From positions 1-64,000 of the forward strand of contig JBFWZA010000013.1 in NCBI GenBank assembly GCA_050185825.1: a stretch of 64,000 bases of DNA. The letters run 5' to 3'. Below the pieces are notes generated by a model. The model worked only from the letters and a program-made list of their open reading frames with translations. It had not been told where the DNA came from and did not search any database. This document shows, piece after piece, positions 44,686 through 54,300 of the stretch. Position 1 is the first letter of the stretch. Every line of letters starts with the position of its first letter. The DNA comes from SZUA-309 sp050185825 (lineage in GTDB: Bacteria; Pseudomonadota; Gammaproteobacteria; Pseudomonadales; Azotimanducaceae). The position numbers and the translations under genes are program-made.

Positions 44686-45992
44686 CCGGCACCCCGTTCC
44701 GGCAGCACCACCCGCACCACGAACTCCGACGTCCCGCGCAGGAACTCGAGCCGGCCACCGTGCCGTTCGACAATCCGGCTGGCCACGCTCAGGCCCAGCC
44801 CCGAGCCGCCCGTGTGCCGGTTGCGTGAACGCTCCAGGCGCTCGAACGGCTGAAGCGCGCGTTGCTCGTCTGCCTCGGGAATGCCCGGTCCCGGATCGGC
44901 CACGTCCACCACCGCCGTGGCACCTTCGTGGCGCAGCGATACGCGCGCCGAGCCGCCATAGCGCAGCGCATTGTCCACGAGGTTCCCGAATGTCCGCCTG
45001 AGACCCACCGCCTCCCCCTCGATCACGAGCAGCTCCGGCCCGTCGAAGGTCACGGGCTCACCCCGGTCGGCGCGGTCGTCCACCAGCGTCTGCAGCAGAG
45101 AGCTCAGATCCACCGCGCTTCTCTTCTCGCCGCCGGCCTCGTTGCGGGCAAAGGCCAGCGCCTCGTCCAGCAGCGTGATGACGGCCTCGATGTCCTGCGA
45201 CGCCTGCCTCTGGATCTCGGATTCCGAGAGGTTCTCCAGGCGCAGACCCAGCCGCGTGACAAGGGTACGAACGTCGTGCGACAGTGCCCCCAGCATGGTG
45301 TTGCGCTCGGCAAGCAGTCCGGTGACCCGGTCCTGCATGGCGTTGAACGCCCGCACGAGACGGCGCACTTCCCTGGGCCCTTTCTCGGGCAGCGGCGCGG
45401 GGGTTTGCGACCGGCCGAGCTGCTCGGCGGCCAGGGCCAGATGGGGCAGCGATCGTGTGAAGCGACGGGTGACCCAGAGCACGATCAGCAGCACCACCAG
45501 CAGCAGCGTGGTCGTCCAGACCGTGGCGAGCGTCCGTCCCCGGATCTCCGGCCCGACGGCATCCACCACGAGCCACCGTTCCGGAGCGCCTTCCACGGCA
45601 GGCAGCTCCAGGTGCAGGCGAGGTGTCCGCCGATCCGAGGTGAACCAGACGCGCGCGTCCCGGGTGCCGGGAAAGCCGAGCAGATCGAGCCTGTCGTCCA
45701 GAGCGCCGCGGATCTCCCGGGAGTGGGGCCAGATCCTCGCCGGCTCCGGTTCCGGCACCGGCTGGTAGCGGATCCGGAAGTACGGTGTCGACAGCGCCTC
45801 GAGCAGCTCGGGGTGGTGGCGGGCGGCCCCGGCAATGGTGAGGGCGCGTTCCGCCGTGTTGGCCGCGAAGACTTCCGCCTCGCTCACCATCCGCTCGTGC
45901 CCGTGAAAGACCATCGTGCCGACGTGCAGAACGAGGAAGCCGATGACGATGCCCCAGGCAAGCCGGCCGAACAGACTCGTCGGTCCGCTCAC
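44652..45992 (-). CDS. Sensor histidine kinase, EnvZ/CpxA-like
   Basis: 446 aa. TM1 about 10-30, periplasmic sensor about 31-155, TM2 about 158-178, then HAMP. The H-box reads SHDVRTLVTRLGLRLENL (His near 240), where the usual Pro of HDLRTPLTR is Leu. N box NLVDNALRYGG, G1 DPGPGIPEAD, G2 GGSGLGLSVASRIVERHGG. It is coupled to the response regulator by a 4-bp overlap. The divergent CpxP/Spy-like gene suggests envelope-stress sensing (inference). Confidence 0.92.
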   Translation of the reverse strand: MSGPTSLFGRLAWGIVIGFLVLHVGTMVFHGHERMVSEAEVFAANTAERALTIAGAARHHPELLEALSTPYFRIRYQPVPEPEPARIWPHSREIRGALDDRLDLLGFPGTRDARVWFTSDRRTPRLHLELPAVEGAPERWLVVDAVGPEIRGRTLATVWTTTLLLVVLLIVLWVTRRFTRSLPHLALAAEQLGRSQTPAPLPEKGPREVRRLVRAFNAMQDRVTGLLAERNTMLGALSHDVRTLVTRLGLRLENLSESEIQRQASQDIEAVITLLDEALAFARNEAGGEKRSAVDLSSLLQTLVDDRADRGEPVTFDGPELLVIEGEAVGLRRTFGNLVDNALRYGGSARVSLRHEGATAVVDVADPGPGIPEADEQRALQPFERLERSRNRHTGGSGLGLSVASRIVERHGGRLEFLRGTSEFVVRVVLPERGAGQIAAQAGHQK

Positions 45993-46714
45993 GGCTCGGC
46001 GCTCACGTCGGCCGTGAACAGGTAGCCACCGCCGCGCACGGTCTTGATGAGGTCGGGATCGTCGAGCTTTCTGCGCAACCTCGAGAGCTGCACGTCAATG
46101 CTCCGATCGAGCTCCCGCGCCTGCCGGCCCTTGGTGAGCTCGAGCAGCAGGTCCCGGCTCAGCACTTCCTGGGGCTTGCGCAGAAATGCCAGCAGCAGGT
46201 CGAACTCTCCGCCGGTCAGCGAGATCAGCACGCCGCGCGGATCCGTGAGCTCGCGCCGACCCGGCGCAAGCCGCCAACCGTTGAAACGGTAGCCGGCGTG
46301 CCCGTCCGTCTGATGCACGGCCAGGGTGCGGCCGCTGCGGCGCAGCACCGCCCGGATGCGGGCAAGCAGCTCCCGGTTGGAGAAGGGCTTGGTGAGGTAG
46401 TCGTCCGCGCCCATCTCCAGGCCCAGCACCCGATCGCTCTCCTCGGCCAGCGCCGTCAGCAGGATGACCGGAATACCGCGATCCTCGCGCAGCTCGCGAC
46501 ACAGGGAGAGACCGTCGGTTCCCGGCAGCATGATGTCGAGCAGCACCACGTCCACGGGCTGACTGTCGAGCAGCCGCGCCAGCCGTTTGCCGTCGGGCAG
46601 GCTGTGCACCCGAAGGCCGTGGACCGTCAGGTAGTCGCCCACCAGCCGGCGGATCTCCGCATCGTCGTCCACCAGCACCACCTCGATGGCAGGCTCCGAA
46701 TCCGGGGTGGCCAC
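45989..46714 (-). CDS. OmpR-family response regulator
   Basis: About 241 aa. Receiver domain with acidic pocket VVLVDDDAEIRRL, phospho-Asp in VVLLDIMLPGTDGLSL, Thr/Lys in LTALAEE and YLTKPFSNRELLAR. The winged helix has ISLTGGEFDLLLAFLRKPQEVLSRDLLLEL and DRSIDVQLSRLRRKLDD...VRGGGYLF. GTG 46714 has GGAG at good spacing; ATG 46744 is also possible. First gene of the regulator-kinase pair; its promoter shares 46745-46918 with the divergent periplasmic protein gene. Confidence 0.93.
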   Translation of the reverse strand: MATPDSEPAIEVVLVDDDAEIRRLVGDYLTVHGLRVHSLPDGKRLARLLDSQPVDVVLLDIMLPGTDGLSLCRELREDRGIPVILLTALAEESDRVLGLEMGADDYLTKPFSNRELLARIRAVLRRSGRTLAVHQTDGHAGYRFNGWRLAPGRRELTDPRGVLISLTGGEFDLLLAFLRKPQEVLSRDLLLELTKGRQARELDRSIDVQLSRLRRKLDDPDLIKTVRGGGYLFTADVSAEP

Positions 46715-46918
46715 TTCGCGTTCTCCAACCACTGAGGTTCTCATTATAGGGTTCGTCGGCGGTGCCGATCGGAGGCGAGGCCGTCGCAACGGTAACAGCG
46801 GATTGCAGTCCGGCGTTCTGAAACACGTTGTTACACGCTGCCATCGTCCGGAGACCCGAACGCCGCAGCGAAGCCTCAGGATCTGCCCACCTACCGAAAA
46901 CAGGACGAGGAGTCCGTC

Positions 46919-47419
46919 ATGAAGACACGCAACCTGCTGCTCACCTCCCTGCTCACCGTCGCCGTCGTGGGTCTGTTCGGCGCGGTGCTTGCCTCCAGCA
47001 TGCTGCCCGGAAACGCCAACGCAGTGCAGATGATCGCCGGGCACGTCGGTGCCCACTCCGTGCACGCCGCCCGATCCGGACGCTGGCATGCCCATGCCTG
47101 TGATGCGGATCATCGGGAGAAGATGCTCGAGCTGGCAGACGCCTGGGTCAGCATCTCGCTGGACCTCACCGATTCACAGCAGGCGGCGCTCGAGCCGGTG
47201 CTGGACTCGGTGAGCCGCTGGTACAACGGCGCCGGCGTCTGTCCGCACCCGGAGATCACGGACGCACCGACGGCCCTGAACCTGATGAACTCGCTGATCG
47301 ACCACACCCAGACGGTCATGGACGAGCTCCTCCCCGCGTTCACGCACTTCTACGGCACCTTGACCCCGGCCCAGCAGACGCGTCTGAATACCTGGATCCG
47401 CGAGCATCACGGAGCCTGA
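46919..47419 (+). CDS. Periplasmic CpxP/Spy-like LTxxQ protein
   Basis: 166 aa. Signal/anchor LLLTSLLTVAVVGLFGAVLA, then a His-rich stretch (GHVGAHSVHAARSGRWHAHACDADHRE). An all-helical body has two LTxxQ motifs, LDLTDSQQAALEPVL and GTLTPAQQTRLNTWI, as in CpxP and Spy. Those proteins act as envelope-stress chaperones or metal-responsive repressors. The His/Cys cluster could bind metal. Divergent from the response regulator, so a likely target of it. Start ATG 46919 has GAGGAG upstream. Confidence 0.82.
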   Translation: MKTRNLLLTSLLTVAVVGLFGAVLASSMLPGNANAVQMIAGHVGAHSVHAARSGRWHAHACDADHREKMLELADAWVSISLDLTDSQQAALEPVLDSVSRWYNGAGVCPHPEITDAPTALNLMNSLIDHTQTVMDELLPAFTHFYGTLTPAQQTRLNTWIREHHGA

Positions 47420-47422
47420 GCC

Positions 47423-47869
47423 ATGACCCCTCCGAAGATCCTGCCACCCCACTACTTCCTGCTCGCGCTGCTCGGCATCGTCGGCGCAGGCATCCTGGAA
47501 GGCGGCAGCGTGCTGCCCGGTCCCTGGTACCTGCTGGGCGCGATCCCCATCCTCACCGGCGTGCTGATCGCCGTTCAGGGCTCGCGTCAGTTCGCCAGGG
47601 CAGGCACCAACATCATTCCCTTCAGCGAGTCCACGGCGCTGGTGACGGAAGGTGTGTTCTCGTTGTCCCGGAACCCCATGTACACCGGCATGGTGCTGGC
47701 CCTGGCGGGAACGGCGGTGATCATGAACGGGCTCAGCGCCTGGCTGGTGGTGGTCGCCTTCGTGGCCATCATCCGCGGCTACTTCATCCGCCACGAGGAG
47801 ACGCTGATGGCCCGGACCTTCGGCCAGGCCTATCTGGACTACAAGGCGCGCGTGCGCCGCTGGATCTGA
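47423..47869 (+). CDS. Isoprenylcysteine methyltransferase-family (ICMT/PEMT-like) membrane protein
   Basis: 148 aa with four helices (about 10-50 as a pair, 82-100, 103-122). The core GVFSLSRNPMYTGMVLALAG and HEETLMARTFGQAYLDYKARVRRW are the SAM-binding signature of the ICMT/phospholipid methyltransferase clan. The substrate in bacteria is unknown, often lipid or fatty acid. Start 3 bp after the CpxP/Spy-like gene, so in the same stress-type transcript. Confidence 0.85.
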   Translation: MTPPKILPPHYFLLALLGIVGAGILEGGSVLPGPWYLLGAIPILTGVLIAVQGSRQFARAGTNIIPFSESTALVTEGVFSLSRNPMYTGMVLALAGTAVIMNGLSAWLVVVAFVAIIRGYFIRHEETLMARTFGQAYLDYKARVRRWI

Positions 47870-47882
47870 GTCGGGCGCCGCG

Positions 47883-49274
47883 TCACGGCAGAGGCCGATC
47901 GTGAAAGTCGGCGGCGGCTTCCAGGGCCGAGGCGACGCGGAACAGCCGGCCTTCCTCGAGCCGCGGCGCTACGAGCTGGATCGTCACCGGCAGCCGCCCG
48001 GCCGACAGCCCGATGGGCAGCGACAGGGTCGGGTGACCGGAGTAGTCGAAGGGTGCGGTGAAGGTGAGCCCGCCGGCACGGTCCGGATCGGCCGAAAGCT
48101 CCAGCACCCGATCCGCGGGCGGCGCCAGGTACGGCATGTTCGGACACAGCAGCACGTCGGCCTCGCGCAGCAGCGCGTCGAGTGCCTCGCGGAAGCCCGC
48201 CCGCACGTTTTCCAGCCACTCGTAGGCGCCGGCCGGCGGGTTGCGGCCGAGCTCGATCAGCTCCGCCAGGATCGGACCATACTCACCGGCCCGGGAGGGA
48301 TAGTAGTCGCGGTGCGCATGAGCACATTCCACCGCGCAGGTGATCCCCCACTGCTCGACCAGCTCCCGATAGCTCGCCGGCATGGACACCGCGCAGATCT
48401 GTGCACCGAGGTCCTTCAGCAATGACGCCGCCCGATCCACCCCTTCGACCACCTCGCGTTCCACACCGCGGCTGACGTACGCCCGGTCGATACCGACCTT
48501 GAGCCCCCGAACCGGCCGGCCCGGCTCCGAGGTCCAGTCCGGCACGGGCAATTCGAGGCTGGTCGGATCGTGCGGGTCGTGGCCCGCCATCACCTGCAGC
48601 AGGCGGGCGGCGTCCGCCACGGTGCGCGTCATTGGCCCGATGTGGTCCAGACTCTCGGCCAGCGGAAACACGCCGTGCCGGCTCACCCGGCCGTAGGTTG
48701 GCTTCACGCCGACGGTGCCGCAGCTCGCGGCAGGGAAACGGATGCTGCCGCCGGTGTCCGAACCCAGCGCACCGAAGCACAGCCCCGCGGCAACCGCCAC
48801 CCCGGAACCCGAAGACGACACACCCGTCCAGCGGCTCGAATCCCAGGGATTGAGCGGCGGCTGGATGTCCGGGTGATGCACGCCGTAGGCACCCTCGGTG
48901 AGCTGGGTCTTGCCGACGATCACCGCGCCTGCGGCTTCCAGGCGCGCGGCGACGGTGGCCGTCCGCTGTGCCTGCCTGTCCGCCATGACCCGGGTTCCGC
49001 TCGCCGTCGGCCAGCCGCTGAGGTCGATCAGGTCTTTCAGCGCAATGGGCACGCCGTGCAGCGCGCCCAGCGGCTCGCCCGCCTCCCGCGCGCGATCCAG
49101 CGCTTCGGCACGTTCGAGCGCCGGGTCGGCGAGCACCCGGGCGTAGGCGTGCAGCGAAGGCTCGAACGTCTCTATGCGCTCGAGCTGCGAGCGCACCACG
49201 TCCCGTGCACGAAGCTCGCCGCTGCGGATGCGGGCGCACACCCAGGTGAGGCTTCTGTAGTGCAGCTCGCTCAA
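47883..49274 (-). CDS. Amidase (amidase signature family)
   Basis: 463 aa from TTG 49274, whose codon overlaps the previous stop (TTGA). Triad: Lys in GVPIALKDLIDL (about residue 78), serines in WTGVSSSGSGVAVAAGLCFGALGSDTGGS, with VSSSGSG replacing the usual GGSSGGS. Substrate unknown. Translational coupling to the GlcD-type flavoprotein suggests that the pair degrades one compound. Confidence 0.9.
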   Translation of the reverse strand: MSELHYRSLTWVCARIRSGELRARDVVRSQLERIETFEPSLHAYARVLADPALERAEALDRAREAGEPLGALHGVPIALKDLIDLSGWPTASGTRVMADRQAQRTATVAARLEAAGAVIVGKTQLTEGAYGVHHPDIQPPLNPWDSSRWTGVSSSGSGVAVAAGLCFGALGSDTGGSIRFPAASCGTVGVKPTYGRVSRHGVFPLAESLDHIGPMTRTVADAARLLQVMAGHDPHDPTSLELPVPDWTSEPGRPVRGLKVGIDRAYVSRGVEREVVEGVDRAASLLKDLGAQICAVSMPASYRELVEQWGITCAVECAHAHRDYYPSRAGEYGPILAELIELGRNPPAGAYEWLENVRAGFREALDALLREADVLLCPNMPYLAPPADRVLELSADPDRAGGLTFTAPFDYSGHPTLSLPIGLSAGRLPVTIQLVAPRLEEGRLFRVASALEAAADFHDRPLP

Positions 49275-50653
49275 CCGGCGGCGTCCAGATCGAAGATTTT
49301 GCCCGGGTTCAGGATGCCTTTGGGGTCCAGCGCCCGCTTCAGCCTGCGCATGAGGTCGATTTCCGCGTCGCTGCGGGAAATGGCCAGGTAGGGTTTCTTC
49401 TCGAGCCCGACGCCGTGTTCCGCGGAGACGGAACCGGCGATCTCGGCCAGTGGCTCGTAAACGCAGGACTCCACGGTACGACGCACTGCCGGCCCGCCCT
49501 CGCCCACGGAAATGACCAGGTGCAGGTTGCCGTCGCCCATGTGACCGAAGGTGAAGTTGTGCACCTCGTCGTAGTGCTCCGCGAGCCGCCGGTTGACCTC
49601 GGCAAGATAGCCCTCCATAGCCGAGATGCGCATGCTGACGTCGAAGGTATAGGCGGGGGCATAGCGGAAGGTCTGGGCCACGTCGTCGCGCATGGCCCAG
49701 AGCTGCTCCCGCTGCGCTTCCGACTGGGCAATGACCGCATCGACGATGAGCGCCTGCTCCAGCGCCGCGGCGAGTGCGGCCTCCGTGCGTGCCGTATCCG
49801 CCCCCATGGCTTCCACGAGCACGTAGTAGGGATAGTCCCGCGGAATGGGCGGCTGGTTCGTCGCCGGCTCCGTGGTGACGAGGGTGTAGAAGTTGTTCCA
49901 CATCACCTCGAAGGCGGAGAGACCGCCACCGAGCGCGGCATCCATGTGCTTGAGAAAGGCCGCCAGCTTCGGAAAGGCGTCCACGGCCACGAACATGGTG
50001 GCCACGTCCGCCGGCTTCTCCCGCAGCCGCAGCACGGCCCGGGTGACCACACCCAGGCTGCCTTCCGTGCCGATGAAGAGCTGCTTGAGATCGTAGCCGG
50101 CGTTGTTCTTGATCATCTGGTTCATGGAAGAGACCACCGTACCATCCGCCAGGACAGCCTCCAGGCCCAGCACCATGTCGCGCGTCATGCCGAAGCGCAC
50201 CACCCGGTTGCCGCCGGCGTTGGTGGATATGTTGCCACCGATGGTGCAGCTGCCACGCCCGCCCAGGTCGAGCGGGAACATGAGACCGGCCTCGTCCGCG
50301 GCCTCCTGGATGGTCTGCAGCACCACACCGCTGCCCACCACCATGGTCCGGTCCACGGGGTTGATGGCCTCGATGCGATTGAACCGCTCGAGCGACAGGG
50401 CGACGTCGTCAGGACCGGTGATGGCGCTCTCGACGAGCCCGGTGAGCCCGCCCTGCGCGATCACCGACTGCCCGTGCGCGTTGCAGATCGCGAGCGCCCG
50501 GCTCACTTCCTCCGTGCTCCGCGGCCGGACGATGGCCTTGGCGCGGATGGGATCCGAGCGCCAGATTCCAGCCGAGCGTTCGGCCACCGCGGCGCCCCTG
50601 ATGACCGCGTCCTCGCCCAGCGCTTCGACGAGCGCTTCAACGACATCCGTCAT
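49271..50653 (-). CDS. FAD-binding oxidoreductase (GlcD/D-lactate dehydrogenase type)
   Basis: 460 aa, VAO family. The FAD-binding half has PRSTEEVSRALAICNAHGQSVIAQGG, DLGGRGSCTIGGNISTNAGGNRVVRFGMTRD and FIGTEGSLGVVTRAVLRL. The C-terminal half has the substrate/metal motif NFTFGHMGDGNLHLVISV, SAEHGVGLEKK and DPKGILNPGKIF. It oxidises a 2-hydroxy acid and passes electrons to quinone or cytochrome. Coupled to the downstream amidase. Confidence 0.93.
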   Translation of the reverse strand: MTDVVEALVEALGEDAVIRGAAVAERSAGIWRSDPIRAKAIVRPRSTEEVSRALAICNAHGQSVIAQGGLTGLVESAITGPDDVALSLERFNRIEAINPVDRTMVVGSGVVLQTIQEAADEAGLMFPLDLGGRGSCTIGGNISTNAGGNRVVRFGMTRDMVLGLEAVLADGTVVSSMNQMIKNNAGYDLKQLFIGTEGSLGVVTRAVLRLREKPADVATMFVAVDAFPKLAAFLKHMDAALGGGLSAFEVMWNNFYTLVTTEPATNQPPIPRDYPYYVLVEAMGADTARTEAALAAALEQALIVDAVIAQSEAQREQLWAMRDDVAQTFRYAPAYTFDVSMRISAMEGYLAEVNRRLAEHYDEVHNFTFGHMGDGNLHLVISVGEGGPAVRRTVESCVYEPLAEIAGSVSAEHGVGLEKKPYLAISRSDAEIDLMRRLKRALDPKGILNPGKIFDLDAAG

Positions 50654-50752
50654 GACCCACCTCCCTTTCTAGCAGCGCCCGGTCTGGACAGACCGGCACA
50701 TCAGGATACCTTAGGCACTCACTGTGCACGAAAGGTCCAGGGGAAGCTCTGC

Positions 50753-51337
50753 ATGATGCGCGACCGGTTCGACAAGGCCTACTACGACCGCTACTACCGC
50801 AATCCCCGGACCCGGGCCACCACCCCCGCCGCCGTGAAGCGTCAGGCGGCCTTCATCGCTGCCTATCTCAGGCATCTGGAGGTGCCGGTGCGCAGCGTGC
50901 TGGATGTGGGCTGCGGCACCGGTAACCTGCTCCGGGCCCTCGGCCGGGCGTTCCCGGGGGTGAAGACCCACGGCATCGAGTACAGCGACTATCTCTGCAG
51001 CCGATACGGCTGGGAGCCCGGCTCGGTGGTGGACCTGGACACCGACCGGCGCGCGGACCTGGTGATCTGCAACGACGTGCTCGGCTATCTCGACGACCGG
51101 GCCTGCGCGAAGGCGCTGGCCAATCTGAGCGCCGTGACCGGGAGCGCCCTGTACCTCGGGGCGCTCACCCGGGAGGATCTGGGGTTGTGCGACCCGGAGC
51201 GCACGGACGGTACGCAGATCGCCCGCCCGCTCCGCTGGTACCGGCGCCGGCTCGAGCCGAGCTTTCTGCCCGTGGGCGGCGGTCTGTTTCTGCGCAAGCC
51301 CCTGAACGTCACCGTCTGGCACCTGGAGCGGGCCTGA
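50753..51337 (+). CDS. Class I SAM-dependent methyltransferase
   Basis: 194 aa. Starts MMRDRFDKAYYDRYYRNPRTR. Motif I is VRSVLDVGCGTGNLLRAL, followed by GIEYSDYLCSRYGW and motif IV DLVICNDVLGYLDD. The C-terminus is Arg-rich (RPLRWYRRRLEPSF). Small-molecule methylation, substrate unknown. Start ATG 50753 with GGGGAAG upstream. Alone between two minus-strand units. Confidence 0.88.
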   Translation: MMRDRFDKAYYDRYYRNPRTRATTPAAVKRQAAFIAAYLRHLEVPVRSVLDVGCGTGNLLRALGRAFPGVKTHGIEYSDYLCSRYGWEPGSVVDLDTDRRADLVICNDVLGYLDDRACAKALANLSAVTGSALYLGALTREDLGLCDPERTDGTQIARPLRWYRRRLEPSFLPVGGGLFLRKPLNVTVWHLERA

Positions 51338-51378
51338 GCGACACCGCGCGCCGGAGAGTGATCGGGCGTCGGCGGGTG

Positions 51379-54300
51379 CTAGAGGAACTTCACGTTGTCG
51401 TCCGGATTGCGGTCGATCATCTTGATGTAGGGATCGATGCCCACACGACCCGGCGCCTCGGGAACCGTGAAGGTGAAAGTCTGCTCGCCGCTCGTGATCC
51501 GCCGGCGCTCGAAAGCAAGCGGCTCCGGCAGGTCGTCGTCGCCGAGCGCCTCGTCGTCGTCCGAGAACACCGCCACGTCCAGCACCTGTGACAGCGGCAC
51601 CTCCGTTTCCGCGCCGCTGCCGTCCGCTTCGTACTTGGCGGCCACCACCGTCATGCTGACCTCGAAGCCGTCCGTCACCGGGGTCACCGAGGCGTCCGTG
51701 ACCTTGAGGTCGTAGATCACGATCTTCTCGAAGAGGTCCGTGATCAGATCCTGATGCTCGGCACCCGCAACGGTGCGGAACTCGCCGATCAGGTCCAGCG
51801 AGGTGGGGAAGCGTCCCTCCCGGAAGGCCCACTTGTCGATGAAGTTTCTGAGCGCCAGATTGACGCGCTCCTCGCCAATCGCATCCTTGAGCGCGTACAT
51901 GACCAGGCTGCCCTTGTTGTAGTGGATGTAGGGCTGGTTCTCCACCAGGCTGATCGGCAGCTCCTCGATCAGCTCGCCGCCGCGACCCTGCAGGTAGCGG
52001 TCGAGCTCGTACTTCAGGAAACGGCGCATCCGCTCCTCGCCGAAAGCGTGCTCCATCACCATGAGCGCCGAGTACTGGGCCAGCGTCTCCACCATGAGGG
52101 TGGATCCCTGCATGTTGGCACCCACCACCTGGTGCCCCCACCACTGGTGGGCCATCTCGTGGGCGGTCACATAGAAAACGTAGTCGATGCGCTTCTCGTC
52201 ACGGAGGTCCGCGACGAAGCCGATGGCTTCCGAGAACGGGATGGTATTCGGAAACGACTGGGCGAAGACCTGGTATCGGGGAAACTCCAGGATGCGGAAC
52301 TGCCGGTACTGGTAGGGCGAAAACTCCCGGGTGAAGTAGTCGAGAGACGCCTTGCTGCTCTCGATCATGTTGTCGATGTTGAAGTCGTGGGTCGGGTGGT
52401 AGTAGACCTCGAGCTTGACGTCGTTCCACTCGTCCTCCGCCAGGGCATAACGCGCGGACGTAAAGGAGACGAACGGCCAGATCGGCGCGTCCATCTCGTA
52501 GCGGAAGTAGCGGCGGCCGTCCGCTTCCCAGGTTTTCTGGAGGTACCCGGGCGCGACCGCGATCTGGTCGGCGGACGTGCTGACCACGGACCGGAATCCC
52601 GCCCGCTCGCCCACCGTGAACTGGGTCACGCCGAGATAGGCGGGGTCGCCCCGCTTGGGCAGGCGCTCCACGGGCGGCAGGCCATACTCGCGCCGCGTGT
52701 TGTTGTCCCCGAGTTCACGACTCCTGTCGTAGCCGGGCAGCGGCATGATCTCCGTGTTGTTGACGAAGGTGCCGTTGTGGACCACCCGGGTCGTGCCTCC
52801 CGAGTTAGGGAAGCCTTCGTTGATCCACGAGAGATTCCAGTTGAGGCGAGCTTCCGCGCCGGAAGCGAGCGGCGTCTCGAACCGGTACTGATAGTAGCCG
52901 AGTGTCTCGTCGGAGGCTTCCAGCACCGCACCATCCAGCGTCACCTCGTTGAAGGTGAGAACCGGGGCGATGGAAAGGTGCAGAACCTCGATCGGCTCAT
53001 CCTTGCGGTTGATCATCCGGGCGGTACCCCGAGATTCGAGGCGTCTCTCCTGCGGAAAGATGTCCACCTCCGTGTCGATGTCCACGACTTCCGGCCCGGG
53101 AAGATCCTCGAAGGTCTTGTAGGTCTTCTCGTACTCCGCCTGACGGGATTCCCGGTCGTCCGTGGTCAGGTACTCGTTGCGCACATTGGTGTTGTAGTAG
53201 ATCCAGCCGCCCGTACCGAAGAACAGAAGCAGCAGGGCAGCCGTCCACACCGCGACCGGTGCCGACCAGCGTGCGCGGGCCTGTGCGAGCCGGATGCTGA
53301 GGCTCCCGGACGATCCGCGTCGGAACAGCAGGTGCGCGACCACGATCAGCAGCCCCGCAAACGCACCCCAGTAGACCGCGAAGCTCACCAGGCGAGTCAC
53401 GAAGTGGCCATAGCCGTTCATGTCCGAATACGGCGCAGGTGGCAGGGCGTAGCTGTACAGATAGTGCTCGAAGTCCAGGTTCGGCAGGGTGATCAGACCC
53501 AGAAAAACGGCCAGGAAGATCACCATGCCGACGAACTTGTTGGGAGAGAGCACCTGGATCAGCACCGCCGGGACGCACAGCAGCACGTAGTAGCTGCCCA
53601 GCACGCCGAACAGCCCTGCCACGTAGAGCGGGATCTCGAAGCGGTAGAAGTCGTTGAAAACCTGCACCAGCATGGCGGTGATCATCACGACCACGAGCAG
53701 TGCCGCCATCACGAACCACAGGGCGAAAACCTTGGACAGCACCATGATCCAGTTGGGGTACGGTGTCGCGTCGACGATCTCCTGCAGACCCGACTGCCGC
53801 TCACGGTGGACCAGCTCGCCGGAGTAGTAGATCACGATGATGACCACGGCGATGCTGAAGCTGCCGCCGGCGAAGGTGACCAGCGTGCCGGTCAGCGGAT
53901 AGACCGGGGTGCCGAAGAACTGGGTCGTGGCGCCGATGAAGCTGCCCACGATCTGCAGCATGCCGAACGCGAGCAGCACGTAGAACGGAATGCTGCGGGT
54001 CATACCGCGAACGTCCATGCGGAGCTGAGAAAGGAACCGGGCGATGTCCACCCCGAAGCCCGTGTGCGGGGTCACGGCGAGCGCTTCGGACCGGGACGCC
54101 GGCGCGGAGCGGCCCCGGCGGGGTCCGCGCCGGATCTTCAGGCGCGCCGCCGGCGCCAGGTTGAACCGGTACCGCCAGGCCGTCAGCCCGAGTGCGAGTG
54201 CGGCCACGCCGGCCCAGATCAGCCGGTTGTAGAGCAGCGTATCCGTCACCGCCGGCATGGCGAAGTTGCGGTCGAAGACGGTCCAGTAGCGGGTGATCTC

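Noticed and set aside
47883..49901. A 672-codon reading of the second amidase
   Set aside because: The first 209 codons overlap the flavoprotein gene; the TTGA overlap start gives the normal amidase length.
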